DNA from: Collimonas pratensis | Lineage (GTDB): Bacteria > Pseudomonadota > Gammaproteobacteria > Burkholderiales > Burkholderiaceae_D | Reading direction: 5' to 3' | Assembly (NCBI RefSeq): GCF_001584185.1 | Contig: NZ_CP013234.1 | Span: forward strand, 1,612,001 to 1,676,000 | DNA: 64,000 nucleotides | Part shown: piece after piece, positions 54,519 to 63,640 of the stretch | Layout of the letters: every line of letters begins with the position of its first letter | Numbering within the stretch: the stretch's first letter is position 1 | Position numbers and translations under genes: made by a program | The notes under the pieces: generated by a model | Databases searched by the model: none | Told to the model about the DNA's origin: nothing | What the model saw: the letters and a program-made list of their open reading frames with translations, nothing else

Positions 54519-56093
54519 TTATCTTTTCATGAAATCCGGGCCGCCGAGTATCAGGCCGACCTGCAGATTGGGCGCTGCGGCGGTAATCGCAGCGAGACTG
54601 TGCGGCTCTAGCGCCGGCGCCAGCGTCTGCATCAGCTGTTGTGGATCTACGGGGGCGCCATAGCCGGGCATGGGGGCATAGGTGATCGGAGCCGGTGTCG
54701 GCGCCGCGGCTGCTACCGCACTGGGCACGGGCGGCGGTGTTTCGGCGCGGGCGATCGGCGATTTGCCGTTGCTCAGGCCGTTGACGAAGTTGATCCGGCG
54801 CAGCAGCGCATCCGGATTGAGCCAGGCTTCCTCCGAGAATTTATAGCCTTCCGGGGTCAGCCAGCCATACAGCGGCTGGCCAAGCTGGTTCAGTACGCCG
54901 TCGATTGGCTTGACGTTGAGCACCGGCGTCGCGGTTGCGCGCAGCGACGACACCACATATTGATAAGGTGTCTTGAACTGGGTCTGGTAATTGCTGCGGG
55001 CCCAGAATTCCTGGCTGTCGAACAGGGTGCGCAGGACTGCCTTGATGTCGCCGTTGGTGGCCAGGAAACGGCGCGCCAGCTTCTCGGTCAGGGCGGGTTC
55101 CGGTTTGTCGGAGACGAAATACTGCACCAGCTTGGCGGCGACGAAGTGGGCGGTGGCGGGGTGGCGCGCCAGGATATCGAGCGCCTGTTCGCCTTCCTGC
55201 TCGCCGTTGCCCTTGATGGTCTGGCCGAGGAAGATCTTGTCGCCGAAATCGTGGCGCTTGGGATTGAAGGCAAACGCCGGTTGGCCGTCTTTCATGGCTT
55301 TTTCATCGATAGTCCAGCCGGTCAGGATGCGCGTCAGCGCGATCACGTCGGCCTGGGTGTAGCCGCTGTCGACGCCCATGGTGTGCAGTTCCAGCAGTTC
55401 ACGGCCGTAATTTTCATTGAGGCCCTTGAAGCGGCCCTTGGCTTCTGGCGTGTTGACGCCGCTGCTGAGCCAGTTGTCTAGGTAGTACAGCATCGCCGGA
55501 TGGTGAGCGACGCTGCCCAGCAGCTGACGGAAGTTGCCTAGTGCGTTGGGCCGCAGCACATCTTTCTCGTACTCGCCGTTCCAGTAGCGCACCCAGTCCT
55601 TGCCTTCGAAGACATTGAAGTGGTTGAACCAGAATTCGGTCATCACTTCCTGCAGCTGGCGCGGGCTTTCGGTGGCCTGCCACAGGCGCGCAAAATGGAC
55701 TTGCGGCGTGATGTCTTTATTGGCGCGCTGGCGCGCCATGTTCTTTTCTTCGGGGGTGGCGCTGTTGGGCGGGAAGGAGGGCGGGCCGTATTGCTGGTAG
55801 AGCTGGGTGCTGCTGAGTTGATAGGTCGACAAGCCTGCCAGCTTGTCTGACAGCGCTTCCGGCAGCGGCAGGCTGTCAGGGCGCAACTGCTGGTCGATAT
55901 AGCGTTTGACACCCATGTGCCTGACGGCGTCGACGTCGCCGGGGCGCGGGCCGTAGGCTAGCCGGTTCAGCACATGCAGCGCTTTTTCCGAGTCGTTCAG
56001 CGGCGCCTGCGCGGTTTGCGCCTGCGCCGTGCTGAAGCAGCCCAGCAGCAACGCCATGAACAGCAATCCGGGGAGTCTTGTGGTCGAGGTCAT
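54519..56093 (-). CDS. DUF1800-family exported protein
   Basis: 524 residues with a Sec signal (LPGLLFMALLLGCFSTAQA). The DUF1800 domain has RPGDVDAVRHMGVKRYIDQQL, EFWFNHFNVFEGKDW, NYGRELLELHTMGVDSGYTQADV and RILTGWTIDEK blocks. The C-terminus is enlarged by a Pro/Ala-rich linker (VPSAVAAAAPTPAPITYAPMPG) that is absent in shorter members. Function unknown; always with DUF1501. The first gene of the pair; the 112 bases upstream separate it from the FAD oxidase gene. Confidence 0.92.
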   Translation of the reverse strand: MTSTTRLPGLLFMALLLGCFSTAQAQTAQAPLNDSEKALHVLNRLAYGPRPGDVDAVRHMGVKRYIDQQLRPDSLPLPEALSDKLAGLSTYQLSSTQLYQQYGPPSFPPNSATPEEKNMARQRANKDITPQVHFARLWQATESPRQLQEVMTEFWFNHFNVFEGKDWVRYWNGEYEKDVLRPNALGNFRQLLGSVAHHPAMLYYLDNWLSSGVNTPEAKGRFKGLNENYGRELLELHTMGVDSGYTQADVIALTRILTGWTIDEKAMKDGQPAFAFNPKRHDFGDKIFLGQTIKGNGEQEGEQALDILARHPATAHFVAAKLVQYFVSDKPEPALTEKLARRFLATNGDIKAVLRTLFDSQEFWARSNYQTQFKTPYQYVVSSLRATATPVLNVKPIDGVLNQLGQPLYGWLTPEGYKFSEEAWLNPDALLRRINFVNGLSNGKSPIARAETPPPVPSAVAAAAPTPAPITYAPMPGYGAPVDPQQLMQTLAPALEPHSLAAITAAAPNLQVGLILGGPDFMKR

Positions 56094-56205
56094 GTCCAGC
56101 CTTTTGCAGGTTTGCTTACATCGTTGCTTAACGGCCGCCGACAGGCAGGCGCTTACAGCGGCGGTGTAACAGATTGTAAGGCGGCAACTTTTTGATGTGG
56201 TCGTT

Positions 56206-57618
56206 TTAAATGACCTTGCCCGGATTCATCAGGTTCAGGGGATCCAGCGCCTGCTTGATGGTTTTCATCAGGGCGATTTCCACCGGCGATTTATAGCGCA
56301 GGATTTCTTCGCGTTTGAGCGCGCCCAGGCCATGTTCGGCCGAGATCGAACCGTTCATGCGGTTGACGTTGTCATGCACCAGCAGATTGATGGCGGCCTG
56401 TTGCTCGATGAAGCGCTCGGCATCCATACCTTCAGGCGGTGAGACGTTGTAGTGCAGGTTGCCGTCGCCAAGGTGGCCGAAAGTGACATTGCGGCAAGCC
56501 GGGTAATGCTGTTGCAGCAGGGCGTCGGTGTCGGCAATGAATTCGGCGATGCGGGAAATCGGCAACGAGATATCGTGCTTGATGTTCTTGCCTTCCTTGG
56601 CCTGGGCCGAAGAGATGCTTTCGCGCAGCTGCCACAGGGCGCGCGACTGGGCGCCGGAGCTGGCGAGCACGGCGTCCTGGCAGATATCCTGTTCCAGCGC
56701 TTCACTCATGAGTGCTTCCAGCAGCGCGCTTGCATGGGGGGCGGGTTCGCTGTCGGACAGTTCCAGCAGCACGTAGTGGGGATGGCGCTGGGCGAAGGGG
56801 AATGGCAGTTGCTGGAAGTGTTTGCCGACCAGTTGCAGGCACAGGTCGGATATCAGTTCAAAGCCGGTCAGGGTGGCGCCGCAGCGTTCTTGCGCCAGCG
56901 TCAGCAGGTGCAGCGCGGCGGCGGGACTTTGCAGCGCGGCGAGGGCGGTCAGCTGGACTGTGGGCCGGGGGAAGAGTTTCAGGACCGCGGCGGTGATGAT
57001 GCCCAGCGTGCCTTCGGCGCCGATGTAGAGGTCGCGCAGGTCGTAGCCGGTGTTGTCTTTTCTCAGTCCGCGCAAGCCGTGCAGGATGTCGCCTTGGGCG
57101 GTGACGACTTCCAGTCCGAGGCAGAGTTCTCTGCTGTTGCCGTAGCGTAGGACGGCGGTGCCGCCGGCGTTGGTGGAGAGGTTGCCGCCTATGGTGCAGC
57201 TGCCTTCGGCTGCGAGCGAGAGGGGGAACAGGCGGTTTGCTGTCGTGGCGGCGTCTTGTATCTGTTGCAGGATGCAGCCGGCTTCGGCGGTGATGGTGTG
57301 GTTGACCGGATCGACGGCGCGGATCTGGTTGAGGCGCTTGAGCGAGAGCACGATGGCTTGGCCGCTTTGGTCGGGGACGCTGCCTAGCACCAGGCCGGTG
57401 TTGCCGCCTTGGGGGACGATGGGGATGCGGAACTGGTTGCAGAGCTGGACTAGCTTGGCGACTTCTTGGGTGTTGGCGGGTTTGACGACCGCGATGGCCT
57501 GGCCGGTGTAGCGTTGGCGCTGGTCGGTCAGGTAGCCGGCCTTGTCGGCGTCGCTCGTGAGCACATGGGAGTCGCCGATAGCGTCACGGCAGGCAGCAAG
57601 AAAAGCGTCGTTGTTCAT
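56206..57618 (-). CDS. FAD-binding oxidoreductase (GlcD/D-2-hydroxyacid dehydrogenase type)
   Basis: 470 residues with an N-terminal FAD_binding_4 domain (about 40-215: QGGNTGLVLGSVPDQ and EAGCILQQIQDAATTANRLFPLSLAAEGSCTIGGNLSTNAGG) and a C-terminal FAD-oxidase domain with NVTFGHLGDGNLHYNVS and EHGLGALKREEIL near residue 430, ending in LNLMNPGKVI. These are the features of D-lactate, glycolate and D-2-hydroxyglutarate dehydrogenases; which substrate is used cannot be said. Cytoplasmic or membrane-associated. An extended repeat region lies upstream of its start. Confidence 0.9.
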   Translation of the reverse strand: MNNDAFLAACRDAIGDSHVLTSDADKAGYLTDQRQRYTGQAIAVVKPANTQEVAKLVQLCNQFRIPIVPQGGNTGLVLGSVPDQSGQAIVLSLKRLNQIRAVDPVNHTITAEAGCILQQIQDAATTANRLFPLSLAAEGSCTIGGNLSTNAGGTAVLRYGNSRELCLGLEVVTAQGDILHGLRGLRKDNTGYDLRDLYIGAEGTLGIITAAVLKLFPRPTVQLTALAALQSPAAALHLLTLAQERCGATLTGFELISDLCLQLVGKHFQQLPFPFAQRHPHYVLLELSDSEPAPHASALLEALMSEALEQDICQDAVLASSGAQSRALWQLRESISSAQAKEGKNIKHDISLPISRIAEFIADTDALLQQHYPACRNVTFGHLGDGNLHYNVSPPEGMDAERFIEQQAAINLLVHDNVNRMNGSISAEHGLGALKREEILRYKSPVEIALMKTIKQALDPLNLMNPGKVI

Positions 57619-57638
57619 GTCAAATTTTCGAAAAATCA

Positions 57639-57704
57639 GTCAAATGGGGTCAGAGTTTTTTTACGACGGCTTCATCGTCGTAAATTACTCTGACCCCATT
57701 TGAC
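57639..57704. repeat. 66-bp palindrome, GTCAAATGGGGTCAGAGT type
   Basis: Arms of 18 bases GTCAAATGGGGTCAGAGT (57639-57656) and the perfect complement at 57687-57704 around TTACGACG/CGTCGTAA. Same length and near-identical interior to the copy at 47888-47953. It is 20 bases upstream of the start of the minus-strand FAD oxidase gene. Confidence 0.85.
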
Positions 57705-57883
57705 TGGCTACGGAGTGAGTGCGGTGGCATGCTATGAACGGTTAGTGCGTAGTTAAAACGTTTCCTACTCCGTGGATACAAGCCGGGAGCGGCCCGGCAG
57801 CCGCTCACTTTCTTTTGCTTCGCCAAAAGAAAGTAAGCAAAGAAAAGGCGACCGCACAGCCGTTGCCCGCCTTCGGCGGGTCC

Positions 57884-57975
57884 CCAAATGATGCGGGTGC
57901 CAGTCGGATGGGACACAAACTCGCTTCGCTCAAACATGTGTCCCATAATTCCCGACTGGCGCCCGCATCATTTGG
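57884..57975. repeat. 92-bp imperfect palindrome
   Basis: CCAAATGATGCGGGTGCCAG on the left pairs with CTGGCGCCCGCATCATTTGG on the right, and GGGACACA with TGTGTCCC inside. No coding function. Confidence 0.65.
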
Positions 57976-57996
57976 CAACGTCAGCATGCGGGGCAC

Positions 57997-58068
57997 GTCA
58001 AAAGCAACCCCAATGTCAAAAGCAACCGCAACTTCAAAAACAACTTCAACCCCAAAAGCCACAGCCTC
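57997..58068. repeat. Degenerate 18-bp tandem repeat, four units
   Basis: GTCAAAAGCAACCCCAAT, GTCAAAAGCAACCGCAAC, TTCAAAAACAACTTCAAC and CCCAAAAGCCACAGCCTC follow each other. In one frame they give a six-residue peptide repeat of the form V/F-K-S/N-N-x-N. Confidence 0.6.
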
Positions 58069-58092
58069 TTCGCCTTAGGCGTCCCGGTTGCT

Positions 58093-59189
<1,097 letters not shown>

Positions 59190-59256
59190 TCATGGTGCAA
59201 AACGCATGCCGCGGCCGCTTTCACGATGTGCCGCGGCGGGCAAAATGAGGTAACGC

Positions 59257-60570
59257 ATGACGTCAATAAAATTTTCCAGACTGCGCGGCCTGTCCTGGGC
59301 GGAGTTGCGCGATCTGTTTCGCTTCGCCGCGCGCCGCCTGGACGAGGAGCGCCTGCCGCAGGTGGCCGGCAGCCTGACCTTCACCACCATCCTGGCGCTG
59401 GTGCCTATGCTGACCATCGCGCTGGCGATTTTTACGGTGTTCCCGCTGTTCAGCACCTTCCGCGCCTCGCTGGAAGAATATTTCGTGCATAACCTGATGC
59501 CGCGCGGCGTCGCCAACACCATTCTCGACTACCTCAACCAGTTCGCCACCAAATCGGCGCGCCTGTCGGCGCTGGGCGGGGTGGCGCTGATCGTCACTTC
59601 GGTGCTGACCATGTCGACTGTCGACCATGTCTTCAACCGCATCTGGCGCGTCAAGACGCAGCGGCCGTGGATCCACCGGGTACTGGTGTACTGGGCGATC
59701 ATTACCCTTGGGCCCTTGCTGATCGGCATCTCGATCACCGTCACCTCCTATCTGTCGGCAGCGGCCAACGGCCTGGTGGTGAGCTGGGTCGGACGCTGGT
59801 TCTATACGCTGCTGTCAGTGTCGCTGACCACTGGCGCCTTTACCTTGCTTTACGTGGCGGTGCCGAACCAGCGCGTTGACTGGCGCGATGCGATCTGGGG
59901 CGGCTTGCTGGCGGGTATTGCATTTGAAATCGCCAAGCGCGTGTTTGCCGCCTACATCCTCAAGTTCCCGACCTACACCATGGTCTACGGGGCACTGGCG
60001 GCCTTGCCGATTTTCCTGCTGTGGATCTACATGCTGTGGATGATCACCTTGATGGGGGCATTGCTGGCGGCCGCCTTGCCGGTGGTGAAGTACGAACGCT
60101 GGTGGCATGTGCCGTCGCCCGGCAGCGCTTTCGTCGACGCCATGGCGGTGCTGGGAGTCTTGCACCAGGCGCGCCTGCGCGGCAGTTCGGCGGCGGTCGA
60201 TGCGGGGCAGATCCGGCGCGCCACCCGGCTCGGCTTCGATGAATCCGAAAGCCTGCTGCAGCAGATGGTGGAAGCCGGCTGGGTCGGCCGCGTGCAGACC
60301 GAGATGCCGGCGCGCAGCCAGTGGGGGCGCAAGGTGCGTATCAGCGTCGACGGCTGGATCCTGCTGGCCAATGCGGAAGTGCTGAAACTGGCCGATGTCT
60401 ACCGCATGTTCGTCTGGAATCCGGCGGCCGGCAGAGCCATCGACAGCGGCCTCGATCAGTGTGTGGAAAGCGCCATCGAACACGGTCTTGAGCAGACCCT
60501 GGCGGCCCATTTCAGGCGTGAAGTGCTAACCAACCCGCACCTTGATGGTGCCGCCCTGCGGCAGTTTTGA
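59257..60570 (+). CDS. YihY/BrkB-family inner-membrane protein
   Basis: 437 residues. The YihY domain (about 20-290) has six hydrophobic segments; GSLTFTTILALVPMLTIALAIF and IPLALYVA-like LLYVAVPNQRVDWRDAIWGGL are conserved family blocks. The C-terminal about 120 residues (GSSAAVDAGQIRRATRLGFD) form an extra winged-helix-like cytoplasmic domain found in many betaproteobacterial members. Role uncertain: the family was once thought to contain RNase BN. GAGG six bases before the ATG. The last 45 bases overlap a convergent small gene. Confidence 0.9.
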   Translation: MTSIKFSRLRGLSWAELRDLFRFAARRLDEERLPQVAGSLTFTTILALVPMLTIALAIFTVFPLFSTFRASLEEYFVHNLMPRGVANTILDYLNQFATKSARLSALGGVALIVTSVLTMSTVDHVFNRIWRVKTQRPWIHRVLVYWAIITLGPLLIGISITVTSYLSAAANGLVVSWVGRWFYTLLSVSLTTGAFTLLYVAVPNQRVDWRDAIWGGLLAGIAFEIAKRVFAAYILKFPTYTMVYGALAALPIFLLWIYMLWMITLMGALLAAALPVVKYERWWHVPSPGSAFVDAMAVLGVLHQARLRGSSAAVDAGQIRRATRLGFDESESLLQQMVEAGWVGRVQTEMPARSQWGRKVRISVDGWILLANAEVLKLADVYRMFVWNPAAGRAIDSGLDQCVESAIEHGLEQTLAAHFRREVLTNPHLDGAALRQF

Positions 60571-60732
60571 CGTCCAGAAATAGCTGATGTTGACCCTGCC
60601 GGCATAAGTCGGCTGGGTGTAATTCATCAAAAAAGAAGTCATGGGCCGGCGTTGCGGCGGCGTTGGCGCGGCGCCGGCCGTGCCGGGCTCCTTGAGCAGC
60701 GCCGGTATGTGGTCGCTATCTGATGTTCCCAT
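60526..60732 (-). CDS. Small hypothetical protein, 68 residues
   Basis: Start ATG 60732 with AGGAG five bases upstream, the main argument for a real gene. The N-terminal half is Pro-rich (LKEPGTAGAAPTPPQRRP), followed by a more regular segment with SFLMNYTQPTYAGRVNISYF and QGGTIKVRV. No family recognised, no signal peptide. The 3' 45 bases overlap the end of the convergent yihY-type gene, which is rare in this window. It stands alone with a free upstream region of 118 bases. Confidence 0.55.
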   Translation of the reverse strand: MGTSDSDHIPALLKEPGTAGAAPTPPQRRPMTSFLMNYTQPTYAGRVNISYFWTSKLPQGGTIKVRVG

Positions 60733-60850
60733 AAACACTCCTGTTGCAATACGCTACGCCGTCGCTGTCATGCAGGGCGATGTCGGAAAATAAAGAAACG
60801 CATTTTACGGGATAAGCGGTTCACATTGCTGCGCACCGCATTTTACACAA

Positions 60851-61165
60851 TTAATAAAAAGACACTCGGCCGCTGAGCATCTGCCAATACATCACCCAGT
60901 CGCCCAGGAATGAATACAGAGGCTGCGAGAAGGTCGCCGGGCGGTTCTTTTCAAACGCGAAATGGCCGACCCAGGCAAAGCCGTAGCCGGACAGCAGCGC
61001 TAACGGCAGCCAGTACAGCTTGCCGGTAAATATCAGCATGACCACGCAAGCCAGCGCCAGCGTGGAGCCGACGAAATGCAGCTGGCGACAGGTACGGTTG
61101 CTATGCTGGCTGAGATAGCTGGGATAGAACTCGGCGAAAGTCTGATATTTCATTACGGTAGGCAT
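60851..61165 (-). CDS. Mpo1-like (DUF962) membrane protein
   Basis: Small membrane protein of 104 residues. The sequence shows FAEFYPSYLSQHSNRTCRQLHFVGS, with the conserved His pair (QHSN and LHFVG), GYGFAWVGHFAFEKNRP and TFSQPLYSFLGDW as in DUF962/YGL010w. Two to three hydrophobic segments. In yeast, Mpo1 is a dioxygenase that acts on 2-hydroxy fatty acids; whether this bacterial member does so is unknown. Start ATG 61165 with GGAG five bases upstream. Confidence 0.9.
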   Translation of the reverse strand: MPTVMKYQTFAEFYPSYLSQHSNRTCRQLHFVGSTLALACVVMLIFTGKLYWLPLALLSGYGFAWVGHFAFEKNRPATFSQPLYSFLGDWVMYWQMLSGRVSFY

Positions 61166-61215
61166 TCTGTCTCCTGGCGCTGGCTGGATGGTCTGTCCTT
61201 GTTGTTAGCTTAAGC

Positions 61216-62076
61216 TTAGTCTCCTGCGGCAAGCGCTGCAACTGTCGCTGCCTTCGCGAAGGTGAATAACTGCTCCAGCACCGCGTCCGGCTGTTCCGCC
61301 ATCAAGGCATGGCCGCAAGCTGCCACCTGCACCACCTTGGCCTGTTTGATGGCGCCGATCAGGCCGGCGGCGGCCTTGGCCGGCGTCATGACGTCGCGCT
61401 GGCCGAGCAGGAACAGGGTAGGGCAAGTGACCGCCTGGGCCGCCGTTTCGCCATTGGCATAGGCATTGCAGGCGGCAAAATCGGTGTAGAACACGGTCGG
61501 CCTGGCAGCTGACTGGCTAGCGATGCGCTGCATCAGGCGTTGGCTGGCTCCTTGCACGTAAAAGCCCGGTCCCGGCGCCGACGGCTTGGGCGACATGGTG
61601 GAGTGCGACCAGATGTTCACCATGTCGATCGCGCTCTGCTGGTCGTTGTTGGCTGCATCCAGCAGCGCGTCCGCGACTTTCATCGGATAGGCGGCGCCGA
61701 CCAGCGCAATGCCGGCGATGCGGCTCGAATTCTTGGCGCGACCGGCGCTTTCCAGCGCAATCAGCGAACCCATGCTGTGGCCGATCAGGACCGCCTTGCT
61801 GACCCCGGCGGCGTCCAGCAGGCAGGAGAGCCAGTCAGACAAGTCCTCAATGGTGGCCAGCGCCGGTCCCTGGCTGCGGCCGTGTCTCGGCAAATCCACT
61901 GCCAGCACGCCGAAGCCGTGGTGGGCGAAATAGCGGGTTTGCAGGATCCAGACGGAATGGTCGTTCTGGCCGCCGTGGATAAATACCGCGGTCGGCAGTG
62001 CCGGATCGAAGGCTTTGCCGCCGGTGTAGCAATAGGTATCGTGCTCAGTGCCGCGGAAGTGCGTTTTCAGCAACAT
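61216..62076 (-). CDS. Alpha/beta hydrolase
   Basis: Cytoplasmic serine hydrolase of 286 residues. The oxyanion segment AVFIHGGQNDHSVW near residue 32, nucleophile in LIGHSMGSLIALE (Ser about 97), Asp in LLGQRDVMTPA (about 232) and His in ACGHALMAEQP (about 259) form the triad. No lipase or haloalkane-specific features. It lies one base after the stop of metY on the same strand, so the two genes are co-transcribed; a role connected with sulfur metabolism is possible but not shown. Confidence 0.9.
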   Translation of the reverse strand: MLLKTHFRGTEHDTYCYTGGKAFDPALPTAVFIHGGQNDHSVWILQTRYFAHHGFGVLAVDLPRHGRSQGPALATIEDLSDWLSCLLDAAGVSKAVLIGHSMGSLIALESAGRAKNSSRIAGIALVGAAYPMKVADALLDAANNDQQSAIDMVNIWSHSTMSPKPSAPGPGFYVQGASQRLMQRIASQSAARPTVFYTDFAACNAYANGETAAQAVTCPTLFLLGQRDVMTPAKAAAGLIGAIKQAKVVQVAACGHALMAEQPDAVLEQLFTFAKAATVAALAAGD

Positions 62077-62077
62077 T

Positions 62078-63391
62078 TCATTTCTCCTTCCGCTGCGACA
62101 TCTTCAAGCCGAAAGCCAGGTCTTCGATCAGGTCCTCGACATTCTCCAGCCCGATCGACAGGCGCAACGTGCCTTCGCTGATGCCGGCGGCAGCCAGCTG
62201 CTCGCTCGGCACCCGGAAATGGGTGGTCGAAGCCGGATGGATCACCAGCGATTTGGCGTCGCCGACATTGGCCAGGTGCGAAAATATTTTCAGCGACTCG
62301 ACCATGCGGCGGCCGGCCGCACGATCGCCCTTGAGGTTGAAAGAGAACACCGCGCCGCAACCCTTGGGCAGCAGCGTCTTGCTGAGTTCGTGGCCGGGAT
62401 GCGAAGGCAGTTCTGGATAAGCCACCGATTCCACCGCCGCATGCGCGGCCAGGAATTCCACCACCTTGCGGGTATTGGCGACATGTTTTTCCATGCGTAG
62501 CGCCAGCGTTTCTATGCCTTGCAGGATGGCGAAGGCGTTGTGCGGACTCATGACGGCGCCGAAGTCGCGCAGGCCTTCGCGTCGCGCGCGAAGGGAAAAC
62601 GGCGCCACCGTCGACTCTTCCGAAAACACCATGCCGTGGAAGCCTTCGTACGGCTCGCACAGTTCGCCGAAGCGGCCGCTTTTGTCATACGCCTGCTGCC
62701 AGTCGAACGTGCCGCCATCGACCAGCAAGCCGCCGACCGCGGTGCCGTGGCCGCACAGGAACTTGGTGGCCGAGTGGAACACCAGGTCGGCGCCATGATC
62801 GAAAGGGCGCAGCAGGTACGGTGTGGTAAATGTCGCATCGACCATCAGCGGCAGGTAATGCTCATGCGCCAGCGCGGCGATGCGCGGGATGTCCAGCACA
62901 TCCAGCCCCGGATTGCCGAGCGTCTCGCCGAACAGCACCTTGGTGTTGGGCCGGATCGCCGCGCGCCAGGCGTCGATATCGCTGGGGTCGACAAAGGTGG
63001 TCTCGATGCCGAAGCGCTTCATGGTATAGGACAGCAGGTTGTGCGAACCGCCGTATAGCGCGCGCGAGGCCACCACATGCGAACCGGCGCCGGCGATGGT
63101 GGCCAGGCCCAGGTGCATGGCGGCCTGGCCGCTAGCCACGGCAATCCCGGCGACGCCGCCTTCCAGCGCGGCGATGCGTTCTTCCAGCACCGCGTTGGTG
63201 GGATTGGAAATGCGCGAATAAACGTGGCCGGCGCGTTCCATGTTGAACAGCGAGGCAGCGTGGTCGGAATCCTTGAAAACAAAGGCCGAAGTCAGGTAGA
63301 TCGGCGTGGCGCGCGCGCCGGTGGCAGGGTCGGGCACGCTGCCGGCATGCAGCGACATGGTGTCGAAGCCGGGATAATGGGGGCTGCTCAT
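62078..63391 (-). CDS. metY: O-acetylhomoserine sulfhydrylase (MetY type)
   Basis: PLP-dependent enzyme of methionine synthesis that joins O-acetylhomoserine and sulfide to homocysteine; 437 residues, the length of the MetY group (about 430, longer than MetZ or MetB). Key segments: TPIYLTSAFVF, YSRISNPTNAVLEERIAALE, SGQAAM, and the PLP lysine in FHSATKFLCGHGTAVGG near residue 208. A MetZ-type sulfhydrylase is the main alternative. RBS GAAGGAG nine bases before ATG. Upstream there are 249 bases to the divergent CBS gene. Confidence 0.88.
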   Translation of the reverse strand: MSSPHYPGFDTMSLHAGSVPDPATGARATPIYLTSAFVFKDSDHAASLFNMERAGHVYSRISNPTNAVLEERIAALEGGVAGIAVASGQAAMHLGLATIAGAGSHVVASRALYGGSHNLLSYTMKRFGIETTFVDPSDIDAWRAAIRPNTKVLFGETLGNPGLDVLDIPRIAALAHEHYLPLMVDATFTTPYLLRPFDHGADLVFHSATKFLCGHGTAVGGLLVDGGTFDWQQAYDKSGRFGELCEPYEGFHGMVFSEESTVAPFSLRARREGLRDFGAVMSPHNAFAILQGIETLALRMEKHVANTRKVVEFLAAHAAVESVAYPELPSHPGHELSKTLLPKGCGAVFSFNLKGDRAAGRRMVESLKIFSHLANVGDAKSLVIHPASTTHFRVPSEQLAAAGISEGTLRLSIGLENVEDLIEDLAFGLKMSQRKEK

Positions 63392-63544
63392 GGTGTAGGA
63401 GGTCTCCTTCTATTTTCGATATATAGGGCGGATGCTGCGCTGCGCGGTAGATTTTTGCTCTGGCTTACGCTACATTCTGGATACAAGCATAAGGGTAACT
63501 CTAAAAACCTACTGCGCGGCACAATCTCCGGCCTGCGATGCTCA

Positions 63545-63560
63545 CTGTACTAAAGTACAG
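63545..63560. repeat. 16-bp palindrome in metY-CBS intergenic region
   Basis: CTGTACTAAAGTACAG, in a stretch (63500-63600) that looks like a dispersed intergenic repeat rather than a regulatory region. A use as an operator for metY or the CBS gene is possible. Confidence 0.4.
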
Positions 63561-63640
63561 CTCCGCTTCTCGACCAGACCTTGAGCCGCTCGTGACGTTT
63601 TAAGAGCTGCCGACAACCCAAGCAAAGGCAGGATGGCACC

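Larger units (their letters stand above)
57619..58092. other. 474-bp intergenic region made of several repeat elements
   Basis: Between the divergent-side FAD oxidase start and the DUF2069 stop. In order: a 66-base GTCAAATGGGG palindrome (57639-57704), a stem ACTTTCTTTT/AAAAGAAAGT (57807-57834), CCCGCC-TTC-GGCGGG (57866-57880), a 92-base imperfect palindrome (57884-57975) and four degenerate 18-base tandem units (57997-58068). No gene is credible here. Confidence 0.6.

Noticed and set aside
57997..58068. Short direct repeats taken for a CRISPR array
   Set aside because: 18-base units with no spacers and no cas genes nearby.
57815..58078. 87-codon frame rich in Lys, Ser, Thr in the repeat cluster
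   Set aside because: Made of repeats; no RBS, and repeated KATxxSKAT pattern comes from the 18-base units.
63392..63640. Possible SAM or other riboswitch ahead of metY
   Set aside because: I looked for conserved stems and a terminator in the minus-strand leader and found only a 16-base palindrome and repeat-like DNA.
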